Assembly: GCF_002563695.1 (NCBI RefSeq)
Contig: NZ_PDJI01000004.1
Location: 3,410,001 to 3,474,000, forward strand
Direction of reading: 5' to 3'
Source: Georgenia soli
Lineage (GTDB): Bacteria > Actinomycetota > Actinomycetes > Actinomycetales > Actinomycetaceae
DNA length: 64,000 nucleotides
This document shows positions 25,459 to 34,068 of the stretch, one piece after another. Under the pieces are notes generated by a model. That model saw only the letters and a list, made by a program, of their open reading frames with translations, did not search any database and was not told the DNA's origin. Both the position numbers and the translations under genes were made by a program. Each line of letters opens with the position of its first letter. Position 1 is the stretch's first letter.

Positions 25459-27111
25459 ATGTCACCGGCGTCCCGCCGCGTCCCGAGCCGCCGCCAGGCG
25501 CTCACCGTCGTCGCACTCATCTCGTCCGCCGGCATGCTCGCTGCGTGCGGCGGCGCTCAGCAGGGCGCGGCAGCTGCCGACGCCCCCGCCGGCGAGCCGG
25601 TCACCGGCGGCGAGCTCGTCTACCTCGAGTACCAGCCGCACACGAACCTCTACCCGCCGCAGGCCGGCTTCTACCCCAACGGCGGGCTGGTCAACAACAT
25701 CACCGACCGCCTGACCTACCAGAACCCCGAGACCCTCGAGATCGAGCCGTGGGTCGCCACGGACTGGGAGGTCAACGACGACGCGACCGAGTACACGTTC
25801 AACCTCCGGGACGGCGTCACCTTCTCCGACGGCACGCCGCTCGACGCCGAGGCGGTCGCCAAGAACTTCGACACCTACGGCCTCGGCGACGCCGAGCTCG
25901 GGCTGACGGTGTCCGAGGCGATCAACAACTACGCCGGCAGCGAGGTCGTCGACGAGGACACGGTGACCTTCCGGTTCGACGCCCCGGCGCCCGGGTTCCT
26001 CCAGGCGACCTCGACCATCAACTCCGGTCTCGTCTCCCCGGACACGCTCGACCGCAGCCTCGAGGAGTTCGGGGCCGGCAGCTCCACGGAGATCGTCGGC
26101 TCGGGCCCGTTCGTCGTCGCCGACGAGGAGATCGGCACCCGCATCCGCCTCGAGGCCCGCGAGGACTACGACTGGGCGCCGCCGTCGCTCGAGCACCAGG
26201 GCCGTGCCTACCTCGACGCGATCGAGATCGTGGTGACCCCCGAGGACAGCGTGCGCATCGGCTCGCTCACCTCGGGTCAGGCGGACTACGTCCGCTACGT
26301 CCAGGCCTACGACGAGGAGCAGGTCACCGCCGCCGGCATCGACCTCTACGCCCCGCAGACCCGCGGCGTGAACAACGGGCTCGCGCTCCGTCCCACCAAC
26401 CCGCTGCTCAGCGACGTCCGGGTCCGCCAGGCGCTGCTGCACGGCGTGGACGCGCAGGAGGTCGTCGACACCGTCTACACGGAGAACTACCCGGTGGCGA
26501 CCTCGCAGCTGAGCAGCAGCGCGCTGGGCTACAAGGACGAGTCCGAGGGCATCGCCCACGACCCCGAGCTCTCCGAGCAGCTCCTCGACGAGGCCGGCTG
26601 GGTGCCGGGCGCCGACGGCATCCGCGAGAAGGACGGCGAGCGACTCTCCCTCGACGTCTACGCCTCGAACGCCCAGCCGCTGTCGAAGCCGAACCTCGAG
26701 CTCGTCTCGCAGCAGCTGGCGCGTATCGGGTTCGAGCTGAACGTGAAGACCGCGGACACCGCCACCATCACCGAGGCCTCCCGCGACCCGCTCGGCTCGC
26801 CGCTGTACCACTCGATGGTCGGACGCGCGGACCACGACGTCATCAAGAGCCAGTTCCACTCGGAGAACCGCGACGTCCTCGTCTCCGAGGACAAGGAGCT
26901 CGACGCACTCCTGGAGGCCGTCGCCTCCGAGCCCGACCCGGAGAAGCGGGACGCCGCCTCGGGCGCGGTGCAGGACTACCTGACCGAGCAGGCCCTGTAC
27001 ATCCCCCTCTTCGAGGAGCCCCAGGTCTACGGGGCAGCCCCGCACGTGCAGGGTGTCGGCTTCGAGTCCGTCGGGCGTCCGGCCTTCTACGACACCTGGC
27101 TGAACCGCTGA
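25459..27111 (+). CDS. Peptide-type ABC transporter substrate-binding lipoprotein (TIGR04028/KPN_01854-like)
   Basis: A 550-residue SBP family 5 lipoprotein. The signal peptide ends in lipobox LAAC (Cys30). 'LVYLEYQPHTNLYPPQAGFYPNGG' and 'ITDRLTYQNPETLEIEPWVATDW' fit, from memory, a distinct subfamily that travels with a luciferase-like oxidoreductase and CMD/AhpD-domain proteins, exactly the genes that follow here. Start ATG 25459 with TAGGAG at ideal spacing. Its stop overlaps the next start. The ligand is unknown; the leader points to a sulfur-containing compound, and the family also includes glutathione- and peptide-binding proteins. Confidence 0.85.
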   Translation: MSPASRRVPSRRQALTVVALISSAGMLAACGGAQQGAAAADAPAGEPVTGGELVYLEYQPHTNLYPPQAGFYPNGGLVNNITDRLTYQNPETLEIEPWVATDWEVNDDATEYTFNLRDGVTFSDGTPLDAEAVAKNFDTYGLGDAELGLTVSEAINNYAGSEVVDEDTVTFRFDAPAPGFLQATSTINSGLVSPDTLDRSLEEFGAGSSTEIVGSGPFVVADEEIGTRIRLEAREDYDWAPPSLEHQGRAYLDAIEIVVTPEDSVRIGSLTSGQADYVRYVQAYDEEQVTAAGIDLYAPQTRGVNNGLALRPTNPLLSDVRVRQALLHGVDAQEVVDTVYTENYPVATSQLSSSALGYKDESEGIAHDPELSEQLLDEAGWVPGADGIREKDGERLSLDVYASNAQPLSKPNLELVSQQLARIGFELNVKTADTATITEASRDPLGSPLYHSMVGRADHDVIKSQFHSENRDVLVSEDKELDALLEAVASEPDPEKRDAASGAVQDYLTEQALYIPLFEEPQVYGAAPHVQGVGFESVGRPAFYDTWLNR

Positions 27112-28052
27112 TGCGTTACGTCGTCGGCCGCGTGGGCCAGGCCGCCCTGGTCCTGCTCGCGGCGTTCACCCTGAGCTTCGTGCTGCTGCAGGCGCTGCCC
27201 GGCGACGCGCTGCTCATCAAGTTCGAGAACCCGGAGCTCGGGCTCTCGGCCGCGCAGATCGCCGAGATCCGACAGGCCTACGGCGCCGACGTGCCGCTGG
27301 TGCAGCAGTACCTCGACTCACTCGGCGGCTTCCTGCGCGGCGACCTCGGGTACTCGGTGCAGTACGGCACCCCGGTCGCCACCCTCCTCGCCGACGCGCT
27401 GCCGTCGACGGCGACCCTCGCCGTGGCGTCGTTCGCGCTCGCGGTGGTGCTCGCCGTGGGGATCGCCGCCCTGTCCTACCTCGCCCCGTTCGCGTGGCTC
27501 CGGGGCCTGCTGCGGTCCGTGCCGTCGCTCTTCGCCGCGGTGCCGGTGTTCTGGCTCGCGATCGTGCTGGTCCAGGTCTTCTCGTTCCGGCTCGGTCTCG
27601 TCCCCGTGATCGCGCCGAGCCCCGTGCAGGCCCTGATCCTGCCCGTGCTGGCCCTCGCGGTGCCCATCGCGGCCCCGCTGGCGCAGGTCATCGTCCGCAG
27701 CATCGACGACGTCAGCCTGCAGCCGTTCGTCGTCGTCGCCACCGCCAAGGGCGCCGGGCCCAGGTGGCTCCTCGTGCGGACGATCGCCCGCAACGCAGTC
27801 CTGCCGTCGCTGACCATCGCCGGCGTGCTGCTCGGTGAGCTCATCGGCGGTGCGGTGGTGACGGAGACGGTGTTCGGCCGCGCCGGCATCGGCCGCATCA
27901 CCGAGCAGGCCGTCTCGCAGCAGGACATCCCGGTGCTCCAGGGAGTCGTCCTGCTGGCGGCGACCACGTTCGTCGTCGTGAACCTCGTCGTGGACCTGCT
28001 CTACCCGGTCCTCGACCCGCGCACCAAGCAGAAGGTGGGGCTGGCCGCATGA
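27111..28052 (+). CDS. ABC transporter permease (DppB/GsiC type)
   Basis: A 313-residue permease beginning MRYVVGRVGQAALVLLAAFTLSFVLLQALPGDAL, the standard start of this family, with the conserved loop 'ATAKGAGPRWLLVRTIARNAVLPSLT' near residue 205. The ATG shares its A with the preceding TGA (TGATG), so it is translationally coupled to the binding protein. It forms a heterodimer with the next permease. Confidence 0.92.
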   Translation: MRYVVGRVGQAALVLLAAFTLSFVLLQALPGDALLIKFENPELGLSAAQIAEIRQAYGADVPLVQQYLDSLGGFLRGDLGYSVQYGTPVATLLADALPSTATLAVASFALAVVLAVGIAALSYLAPFAWLRGLLRSVPSLFAAVPVFWLAIVLVQVFSFRLGLVPVIAPSPVQALILPVLALAVPIAAPLAQVIVRSIDDVSLQPFVVVATAKGAGPRWLLVRTIARNAVLPSLTIAGVLLGELIGGAVVTETVFGRAGIGRITEQAVSQQDIPVLQGVVLLAATTFVVVNLVVDLLYPVLDPRTKQKVGLAA

Positions 28053-29026
28053 CCACCACGAATGTCACCGGGGGCGCCGCGACGGCGGACGCCCTGACCT
28101 CGGACACGTCGGGCCCCCTGGCCTCGGACACGGCGAACGCCGACGCCGGGCGCGTCACGGCGCCGGTGCGTGGGACCGGCGGCCGCCGACCGGCCGACGG
28201 TGCCCCGCGCGCCCTCCGTGGCGCCTGGGCCCGCCTGCGCCGCACGGAGCCCACGCTCGTGCTCGCGGTGGGCGTCGTCGCTGTCGTGCTCGCCTGGGCT
28301 CTGCTCCCGGGGCTCTTCACCAGCCACGACCCGGTCGTCGGCGTGCCGGCCGACAAGCTGCAGGCGCCGAGCGCGGCTCACCCGTTCGGGACCGACGCCC
28401 TCGGGCGCGACCTGCTGGCCCGCGTCATCCACGGGGCGGGGGAGTCGCTGACCGGCGCCCTCGTCGCCGTCGGCGTGGGACTCGTGGTCGGCACCGCCCT
28501 AGGCGTCCTGGCCGGCTCGGCCGGCCGGATCGTGGACGACGTCATCATGCGCGTCGTCGACGTCCTGCTCTCCATCCCTTCCCTGCTGCTCATGCTCAGC
28601 GTCCTCATCCTGCTCGGGTTCGGCACCACGAACGCGGCGATCGCCGTCGGTGTCAGCTCGGTCGCCTCCTTCGCGCGGCTGTCCCGCTCGGAGGTGGTGC
28701 GCGTGCGTCGCAGCGACTACGTCGAGGCCGCGTTCGCGGGCGGCGCGCGCTTCCTGCCCGTCCTGTGGCGCCACGTGCTGCCGAACTCGGCAGGCGCCGT
28801 CGTCTCCCTCGCGGCGCTGCAGTTCGGCACGGCCGTCATCGCGATCTCCACGCTCGGCTTCCTCGGGTACGGCGCCCCGCCGCCGACGCCGGAGTGGGGC
28901 CTGCTCATCGCCGAGGGCCGCAACTACATCGCCACGTCCTGGTGGCTCACCACCCTGCCCGGTCTCGTCCTCGTGGCCGTGGTCCTCTCCGCCAACCGCA
29001 TCAGCGTCGCCCTCAGGAGGAGCTGA
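28049..29026 (+). CDS. ABC transporter permease (DppC/GsiD type)
   Basis: A 325-residue permease with a ~60-residue cytoplasmic N-terminal extension rich in Thr/Ala/Gly, then 'HPFGTDALGRDLLARVIHGAGESL', the family signature, and the EAA loop 'DYVEAAFAGGARFLPVLWRHVLPN' near residue 225. Overlaps the upstream stop by ATGA and is followed 3 bases later by the ATPase gene. Confidence 0.92.
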   Translation: MTTTNVTGGAATADALTSDTSGPLASDTANADAGRVTAPVRGTGGRRPADGAPRALRGAWARLRRTEPTLVLAVGVVAVVLAWALLPGLFTSHDPVVGVPADKLQAPSAAHPFGTDALGRDLLARVIHGAGESLTGALVAVGVGLVVGTALGVLAGSAGRIVDDVIMRVVDVLLSIPSLLLMLSVLILLGFGTTNAAIAVGVSSVASFARLSRSEVVRVRRSDYVEAAFAGGARFLPVLWRHVLPNSAGAVVSLAALQFGTAVIAISTLGFLGYGAPPPTPEWGLLIAEGRNYIATSWWLTTLPGLVLVAVVLSANRISVALRRS

Positions 29027-29029
29027 CCC

Positions 29030-30967
29030 ATGACCAGCATCGCCACCACCCTCGCCTCCGCCGCGACCAGGTCCGAGGCGCGCCCGGCGCCCCCGGCGAC
29101 AGAACCGTCGACGGACCAGGGCACGACGGAGCAGGGCACGACGGACCACCGCACGACGGCGGAGCCCGCTGGGGCGGCACCCGCGCGCGGGCGTCCGGCG
29201 GTCCTGTCGGTCCGTGACCTCGTCGTCTCCTACCGCACGCGGTCCGCCGCGCGGACCGTCGTCCACGGCGTCTCGCTCGACGTCGGTCCCGGCGAGGTGG
29301 TGGCCGTCGTCGGCGAGTCCGGTTCCGGGAAGACGACGACGGCGCAGGCCGTGATCGGTCTCCTCGCCGAGAACGGGCGGGTCGAGTCGGGCACCGTGGC
29401 GATCAACGGGACGGACGTCAGCGGCTGGAGCTCCCGCCGCCTCGAGTCGGTGCGCGGCAGGCGCGTCGGACTCGTGCCGCAGGACCCGAACAACTCGCTC
29501 AACCCCGTCAAGACCGTCGGCGACAACCTTGCCGAGGTGCTGCGCATCCACCGCTACGGCTCTGCCGCGGCGATCCGGGCCCGTGTGCTCGAGCTGCTCG
29601 AGCGGGTGGGCATCCCCGAGCCGGAGGTCCGGGCGCGCCAGTACCCCCACGAGCTCTCCGGCGGCATGAAGCAGCGGGTCCTCATCGCCGGCGCCATCGC
29701 GCTCGAGCCGGACCTCGTCATCGCCGACGAGCCCACCTCCGCCCTCGACGTCACCGTCCAGCAGACGGTTCTCGACCTGCTCGGTGACCTCCAGCGTGAG
29801 CTCGGCACCGCCGTCCTGCTCATCACGCACGACCTCGCCGTCGCCGCCGACCGCGCCGACCGCGTCGTCGTGCTCAAGGACGGCCGGGTGGTGGAGGAGG
29901 GACCGACGGCGCAGCTCGTCTCCCACCCGCAGGCGACGTACACCCGCTCCCTGCTGGCGGACGCCCCGGCGTTCCGTTCCCCGGCTGACGGCGCGCGGGC
30001 GCGCACCGCGGCCCTCGTCGAGCGGGCCGACGAGCACGACCACGCCGTCGTCGTCACCGGCCTGGTCCAGGAGTTCGCACGCGACCGCGCGGCGGGCGCG
30101 TTCCGCGCCGTCGACGACGTCAGCTTCGCCGTCGTCCGGGGCACCACGCACGCCCTGGTGGGGGAGTCGGGATCGGGCAAGACGACGACGGCGCGCGCGG
30201 TCGTCGGGCTCGGCCGGCCCACGGCGGGCTCCGTCGTCGTCGAGGGGGAGCAGGTCACCGGTCTGCGGGGGGAGGCGCTGCGGCGGTTCCGCCGGGGGAC
30301 GCAGCTCGTGTACCAGAACCCGTTCTCCTCGCTCGACCCGCGCCAGAGCATCGCGGAGATCGTCGCCGAGCCGCTGCGCAACCTCCCGCGCGGCGAGCGA
30401 CCCGGCCGGTCGGCGCGCGCGGCCCGCGCGGCGGAGACGGTCGAGCGGGTGGCGCTGCCGGCCGATGTCCTCCGGCGCCGGCCGGCGGAACTGTCCGGCG
30501 GGCAGCGACAGCGGGTCGCCATCGCCCGGGCCCTCGTACTCCAGCCGCGGCTGCTGGTGCTGGACGAGGCCGTCTCCGCGCTGGACGTCAGCGTCCAGGC
30601 GCAGATCCTCGACCTTCTCGGCGAGCTGCAGACGGACCTCGGCCTGACCTACCTGTTCATCTCGCACGACCTGGCGGTGGTGCGGCAGATCTCCGACACC
30701 GTGTCGGTCATGCGGGCCGGGAAGGTCGTCGAGCAGGGGCGGACGGAGCAGGTCTTCGCCCGGCCGGAGCACGAGTACACGGCCGCACTGCTGGCGGCCA
30801 TCCCCGGGCGCGGCGTCCGCACCGGGTCCACCGCGCGGCGCACCGACCCGGCCGGCGAGCACCACGCCGCCCCGATCACGCGGGGCGCCGACCCGGCCAG
30901 CGAGCACCACGCCGCCCCGATCACGCGGCACGCCGCACCGACCACCGAGCAGGAGCAGTCACGATGA
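29030..30967 (+). CDS. Dual ATP-binding ABC transporter protein (DppD-DppF fusion)
   Basis: A 645-residue protein with two complete ATPase domains. The first has Walker [13 protein letters not shown] (~98) and signature [10 protein letters not shown] (~210). The second has Walker [13 protein letters not shown] (~379) and signature [10 protein letters not shown] (~487). It energises the importer formed by the two upstream permeases. The C-terminal ~40 residues repeat 'EHHAAPITR', encoded by near-identical 60-base repeats around 30850-30930. It overlaps the next gene by ATGA. Confidence 0.93.
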   Translation: MTSIATTLASAATRSEARPAPPATEPSTDQGTTEQGTTDHRTTAEPAGAAPARGRPAVLSVRDLVVSYRTRSAARTVVHGVSLDVGPGEVVAVVGESGSGKTTTAQAVIGLLAENGRVESGTVAINGTDVSGWSSRRLESVRGRRVGLVPQDPNNSLNPVKTVGDNLAEVLRIHRYGSAAAIRARVLELLERVGIPEPEVRARQYPHELSGGMKQRVLIAGAIALEPDLVIADEPTSALDVTVQQTVLDLLGDLQRELGTAVLLITHDLAVAADRADRVVVLKDGRVVEEGPTAQLVSHPQATYTRSLLADAPAFRSPADGARARTAALVERADEHDHAVVVTGLVQEFARDRAAGAFRAVDDVSFAVVRGTTHALVGESGSGKTTTARAVVGLGRPTAGSVVVEGEQVTGLRGEALRRFRRGTQLVYQNPFSSLDPRQSIAEIVAEPLRNLPRGERPGRSARAARAAETVERVALPADVLRRRPAELSGGQRQRVAIARALVLQPRLLVLDEAVSALDVSVQAQILDLLGELQTDLGLTYLFISHDLAVVRQISDTVSVMRAGKVVEQGRTEQVFARPEHEYTAALLAAIPGRGVRTGSTARRTDPAGEHHAAPITRGADPASEHHAAPITRHAAPTTEQEQSR

Positions 30968-32112
30968 CCACACGACTGGGGATCTTCACGCGCGTCCTCG
31001 ACTACGCTCCCCCGGCGGAGCGCTACCGCAACGCCGTCGAGCAGGTGCAGCTGGCAGAACGGCTGGGGTTCGACGCCGCGTGGGTGGCGCAGCACCACTT
31101 CGACGGCGACGAGGGCGGGCTGCCCTCGCCGCTCGTGCTGCTGAGCCATCTCGCCGCCGTGACGGAGCGCATCCGCCTGGGCACGGCGATCATCACCCTG
31201 CCGCTGGAGAACCCGGTGCGGGTGGCCGAGGATGCCTCGGTGCTGGACGTGCTCTCCGGCGGGCGCCTCGAGCTGGGGCTCGGCTCCGGCGGGACGCCGA
31301 AGTCGTTCTCGGCGTTCGGCCTCGACGTGGCCGACAAGCACGCTGTGCACGCGGCGCACCTCGACGTCCTGCGCGGCGCGCTGGCCGGTGGGGACCTCGG
31401 CCACCCGCACAACCAGCTCTATCCGCCGGCGCCAGGGCTGGCGCAGCGGCTGTGGCAGGCCACGTTCTCCGCCGCCGGCGCCGAGCGGGCGGGCGCGGCC
31501 GGCGACGGGCTCATGCTCTCGCGCACGCAGCCCCGCCCGGCCGGCGCGCCGGACGCCTCGCTGAGCGAGATCCAGCACCCGGTGATCGACGCCTACCTCG
31601 CGGCGCTGCCCACGGGGGTCGAGCCGCGGATCCTCGCCTCGCGCACCCTGTTCGTCACGGAGGACCGGCAGCGGGCGCGGGTGCTCGCGGGCGCCGGTCT
31701 GTTCCGTGCGGTCGAGAAGCTGCGGGCGATCAGGCACGACCTGCCGATCGACGACCTCGACACCGTCATCCGGCGCACGGACAGCTACGTCGGGACGCCC
31801 GACGAGGTCGTGGAGCTGCTGCGGCAGGACACGGCGCTCGCCCGCGCCACGGACGTCAGCTTCCAGGTGCACTCGATCGACCCGCCCCACGAGGACGTCC
31901 TGCGCTCCGTCGAGCTGATCGCCACGGAGGTCGCCCCCGCCCTGGGCTGGGCCACCAGGGGCCCGTCCGCCGAGATTGACCCGTCCGCGGGTGCTGCTCC
32001 GCACGCCGCTGCCGCCCCGCTCGCCACCACTGCGTCGCACAGCGATGCCTCCCCGTTCCCCGGTTCGGCAGCACGCGCCGACGCCGCCCCGCTCGTCAGC
32101 ACTGCTCTGTGA
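30964..32112 (+). CDS. LLM-class FMN-dependent oxidoreductase (luciferase-like, LLM_2I7G-like)
   Basis: A 382-residue bacterial-luciferase-fold enzyme. '[22 protein letters not shown]' and '[42 protein letters not shown]' are typical of this TIM-barrel family, which uses reduced flavin and O2 to oxygenate or cleave substrates such as sulfonates. Its place in an ABC importer operon with AhpD-like proteins suggests it attacks the imported compound. The last ~50 residues are low-complexity Ala/Ser/Pro. The reduced flavin must come from a reductase encoded elsewhere. Confidence 0.85.
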   Translation: MTTRLGIFTRVLDYAPPAERYRNAVEQVQLAERLGFDAAWVAQHHFDGDEGGLPSPLVLLSHLAAVTERIRLGTAIITLPLENPVRVAEDASVLDVLSGGRLELGLGSGGTPKSFSAFGLDVADKHAVHAAHLDVLRGALAGGDLGHPHNQLYPPAPGLAQRLWQATFSAAGAERAGAAGDGLMLSRTQPRPAGAPDASLSEIQHPVIDAYLAALPTGVEPRILASRTLFVTEDRQRARVLAGAGLFRAVEKLRAIRHDLPIDDLDTVIRRTDSYVGTPDEVVELLRQDTALARATDVSFQVHSIDPPHEDVLRSVELIATEVAPALGWATRGPSAEIDPSAGAAPHAAAAPLATTASHSDASPFPGSAARADAAPLVSTAL

Positions 32113-32120
32113 GGAGAGAG

Positions 32121-32810
32121 ATGACCCCATTGACCACCCCGGCCGGCCCGGCCACCGACGTGAGAACCGATCCGGGCTCGCCGGGTTACGGCGGGATCGT
32201 AGAACCGGCCGACGTCGTCGACCACCTCCTCGGTGTCCGTCCCGGTGACCGGCTGGACCAGATCCGCGCGGCGCGGCCGGAGGCACGTGCGAACGCGCAG
32301 AAGGCCTACGAGGCGCTGTTCCACCCGGTCGACGACTCCCAGATCTCGGTCGCGGAACGGCTCGCCGTCGCCACGTTCGTCGTCGGGCTGCACGGTTCCG
32401 AGGACCTGCGGGACTACTACGCGACGCGGCTCGCCGCCGTCGGCGGGGGAAGCGGCTACGTCGTCGTCGGGGCGGTCGACGAGGAGGTCGCTCGTGCCCG
32501 GGGCAACGGGCCCTACGGGATCTACCGCGAGCCCGGGCTCGCGCCGGAGAGCCGGCCGGGGCCGTCGTTCGAGGCGGCCGCGGAGGCGGTGCTCGGCGGT
32601 CGCCTCTCGGCCGCGCTCGAGCACGCCCAGCTGCTGGTGCTCCGCCCGCGGGAGGCGACGCCCGAGGCCCTCGACCGCCTGCTGACGAAGGGCTGGTCCA
32701 CCACGGGGATCGTCACGCTCTCCCAGCTCGTGGCGTTCCTCGCGTTCCAGGTACGGGTGGTGCACGGGCTGCGCCAGCTCGCCGCCGCCGGGTCGGAAGG
32801 AGCTCGCTGA
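32121..32810 (+). CDS. CMD domain protein (Avi_7170-like)
   Basis: A 229-residue all-helical protein of the carboxymuconolactone-decarboxylase/AhpD superfamily. 'DDSQISVAERLAVATFVVGLHG' and 'RPREATPEALDRLLTKGWSTTGIVTLSQLVAFLAFQVRVVHGL' fit the CMD fold, and no CxxC pair is seen, so the peroxidase chemistry is probably supplied by the next gene. Start ATG 32121 with GAGGAGAG upstream; a GTG at 32109 overlapping the previous stop is an alternative. Stop and next start share ATG/TGA bases. Confidence 0.78.
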   Translation: MTPLTTPAGPATDVRTDPGSPGYGGIVEPADVVDHLLGVRPGDRLDQIRAARPEARANAQKAYEALFHPVDDSQISVAERLAVATFVVGLHGSEDLRDYYATRLAAVGGGSGYVVVGAVDEEVARARGNGPYGIYREPGLAPESRPGPSFEAAAEAVLGGRLSAALEHAQLLVLRPREATPEALDRLLTKGWSTTGIVTLSQLVAFLAFQVRVVHGLRQLAAAGSEGAR

Positions 32811-33457
32811 TGTCCACCGAGAAGACGATCGCCACCGAGACGGTCAGCGCCGCGGAGCAGGTCACCACCTACCCAGACCTGGAGCGGCCCGAGAAGTTCA
32901 CGCAGGAGAACCTCGGCTGGGTTCCCTGGCTGGAGCCTCTGGCGGTGGAGAAGTTCACGGAGCGGCACTGGGACGGTGTGGTCGACCGTCGCCGCGCGGA
33001 AAGCCCCTACTTCGCGCTGCTGGCCCGCGACCCCGAGGTGCTGGGCGCGCGCACCCGCACGGACAACGACATCTTCTACAACACCAAGGGCGGCTTGCCC
33101 CGTGCGGAGCGCGAGCTGGCGGCCGCCGCTACGAGTCGGCTCAACGGCTGTGTCTTCTGCGCGTCGGTCCACGCGCGGTTCGCCAGCCACCACTCCCGCC
33201 GACCCGACGACGTCCAGCAGCTGCTCGACGAGGGCGTCGGGGCGGACCTCGGCCCACGTTGGAACGCCGTCGTCGCGGCCTCCGTGGCGCTGACCCGCAC
33301 CCCGGTCGGCTTCGGTGAGCAGGAGGTCAGAGATCTTCGGGAGCAGGGGCTCGACGATCTCGAGATCGCCGACCTCGTTCACGGGGCGGCGTTCTTCAAC
33401 TGGGCGAACCGACTGATGCTCTCGCTCGGAGAGCCGGAGAACCCGGCGAAGAGCTGA
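32810..33457 (+). CDS. Alkylhydroperoxidase-domain (AhpD-like) protein (Avi_7169-like)
   Basis: A 215-residue AhpD-superfamily protein with the complete redox motif CVFCASVH: Cys114, Cys117 and His121 in CxxCxxxH spacing. 'GLPRAERELAAAATSRLNG' precedes it, as in peroxidase-related enzymes. It may reduce a peroxide formed by the flavin monooxygenase or process its product; this is inference. It is the last gene of the seven-gene operon, followed 11 bases later by a hairpin terminator. Confidence 0.82.
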   Translation: MSTEKTIATETVSAAEQVTTYPDLERPEKFTQENLGWVPWLEPLAVEKFTERHWDGVVDRRRAESPYFALLARDPEVLGARTRTDNDIFYNTKGGLPRAERELAAAATSRLNGCVFCASVHARFASHHSRRPDDVQQLLDEGVGADLGPRWNAVVAASVALTRTPVGFGEQEVRDLREQGLDDLEIADLVHGAAFFNWANRLMLSLGEPENPAKS

Positions 33458-33468
33458 GCGCGGTCGCC

Positions 33469-33497
33469 GGGCCGGGCACCTTTCGGGTGCCCGGCCC
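33469..33497 (+). terminator. Terminator of the ABC/monooxygenase operon
   Basis: A perfect 12-bp GC-rich stem (33469-33480 with 33486-33497), 5-base TTTCG loop, then TTC. It separates the operon from the riboswitch-controlled gene downstream. The tandem GAACGCGCGGTCC pair follows at about 33528-33552. Confidence 0.8.
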
Positions 33498-33621
33498 TTC
33501 GGCGTGGTCCCCAGGAGCACGGCCCGAACGCGCGGTCCGAACGCGCGGTCCCAGGGGCAGCGGGCCGCCCGGGGTGCCCCTCACGGCGGCGTCATCGCAT
33601 CCCGTGGCGACACGCCGTTCG

Positions 33622-33651
33622 TTGACACCTGAAGTATCGCTGGCCTAACGT
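33622..33651 (+). promoter_or_regulatory. Near-consensus promoter ahead of the SAM-IV-like riboswitch
   Basis: TTGACA (33622-33627) and TAACGT (33646-33651) with an 18-base spacer. Transcription would start near 33658, directly at the first base-paired element of the riboswitch. Confidence 0.75.
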
Positions 33652-33659
33652 CACCTCCA

Positions 33660-33772
33660 GGTCTCGAGCACCAGTGCGCACGTAAGTGCGCTAAGTCCCG
33701 GCTTGCTGGTCGGCAACCCCCCACGTGCGGGGGGTGCCCCGGGGTGACGACCTGGCCCGTGAGGGCAACGAC
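33660..33772 (+). ncRNA. SAM-IV-like (SAM-I/IV clan) riboswitch
   Basis: The block CCCGGCTTGCTGGTCGGCAA (33697-33716) followed by the CCCCCC / GGGGGG hairpin (33717-33734) and TGCCCCGGGGTGACGACC matches the conserved core of the actinobacterial SAM-IV riboswitch as I know it. The outer helix is GGTC (33660-33663) with GACC (33749-33752), and a species-specific hairpin TGCGCAC/GTGCGC lies at 33674-33692. SAM binding normally shuts off genes of sulfur metabolism. The 3' part (33753-33772) probably holds the extra SAM-IV helix. The exact subclass needs a covariance-model test. Confidence 0.85.
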
Positions 33773-33813
33773 ACGCACCTCCAGGTGCATGAGCACGAAG
33801 GAACCGGAACGAC

Positions 33814-33906
33814 ATGAACGCGCACACGAGCCCTAGGCAGAACGTCTTCTCTGCTGGCCGCTCCATGTGCATGTGCATGTGCTGTCGTTCGCGAATGTCC
33901 GCCTGA
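33814..33906 (+). CDS. Second Cys/Met-rich leader peptide, between riboswitch and monooxygenase gene
   Basis: A 30-codon ORF, with a possible GAAGGAACC ribosome site upstream, ending SMCMCMCCRSRMSA: four Cys in six residues, interleaved with Met. It lies after the SAM-IV-like element and 162 bases before the luciferase-family gene. The pattern resembles the poly-Cys attenuator ORF at 24768 and suggests that translation speed reports charged Cys (and perhaps Met) tRNA. A bulged 9-bp hairpin (GACC-T-GAGCC at 33961-33970 with GGCTC-GGTC at 34009-34017) lies between it and the gene. Function inferred. Confidence 0.6.
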   Translation: MNAHTSPRQNVFSAGRSMCMCMCCRSRMSA

Positions 33907-34068
33907 ACGACGTTCCTCCGCGATGCCCCGGCGCTGAACTGCGCGCCGACGCATCACCCCTGACCTGAGCCCACACCCGGGCGAGTGAGACGCCTGTGGC
34001 GTGGACCGGCTCGGTCAGCCTCCTTCCTGCCTGCGCGCGACCGCGCGACGACACCTTGGACGTGCACC

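Noticed and set aside
24951..28052. A 1033-codon open frame running through the leader into the permease gene
   Set aside because: The first two thirds are Arg/Pro/Ala noise out of frame with the binding-protein gene; only the last 313 codons (from 27111) are a real permease.
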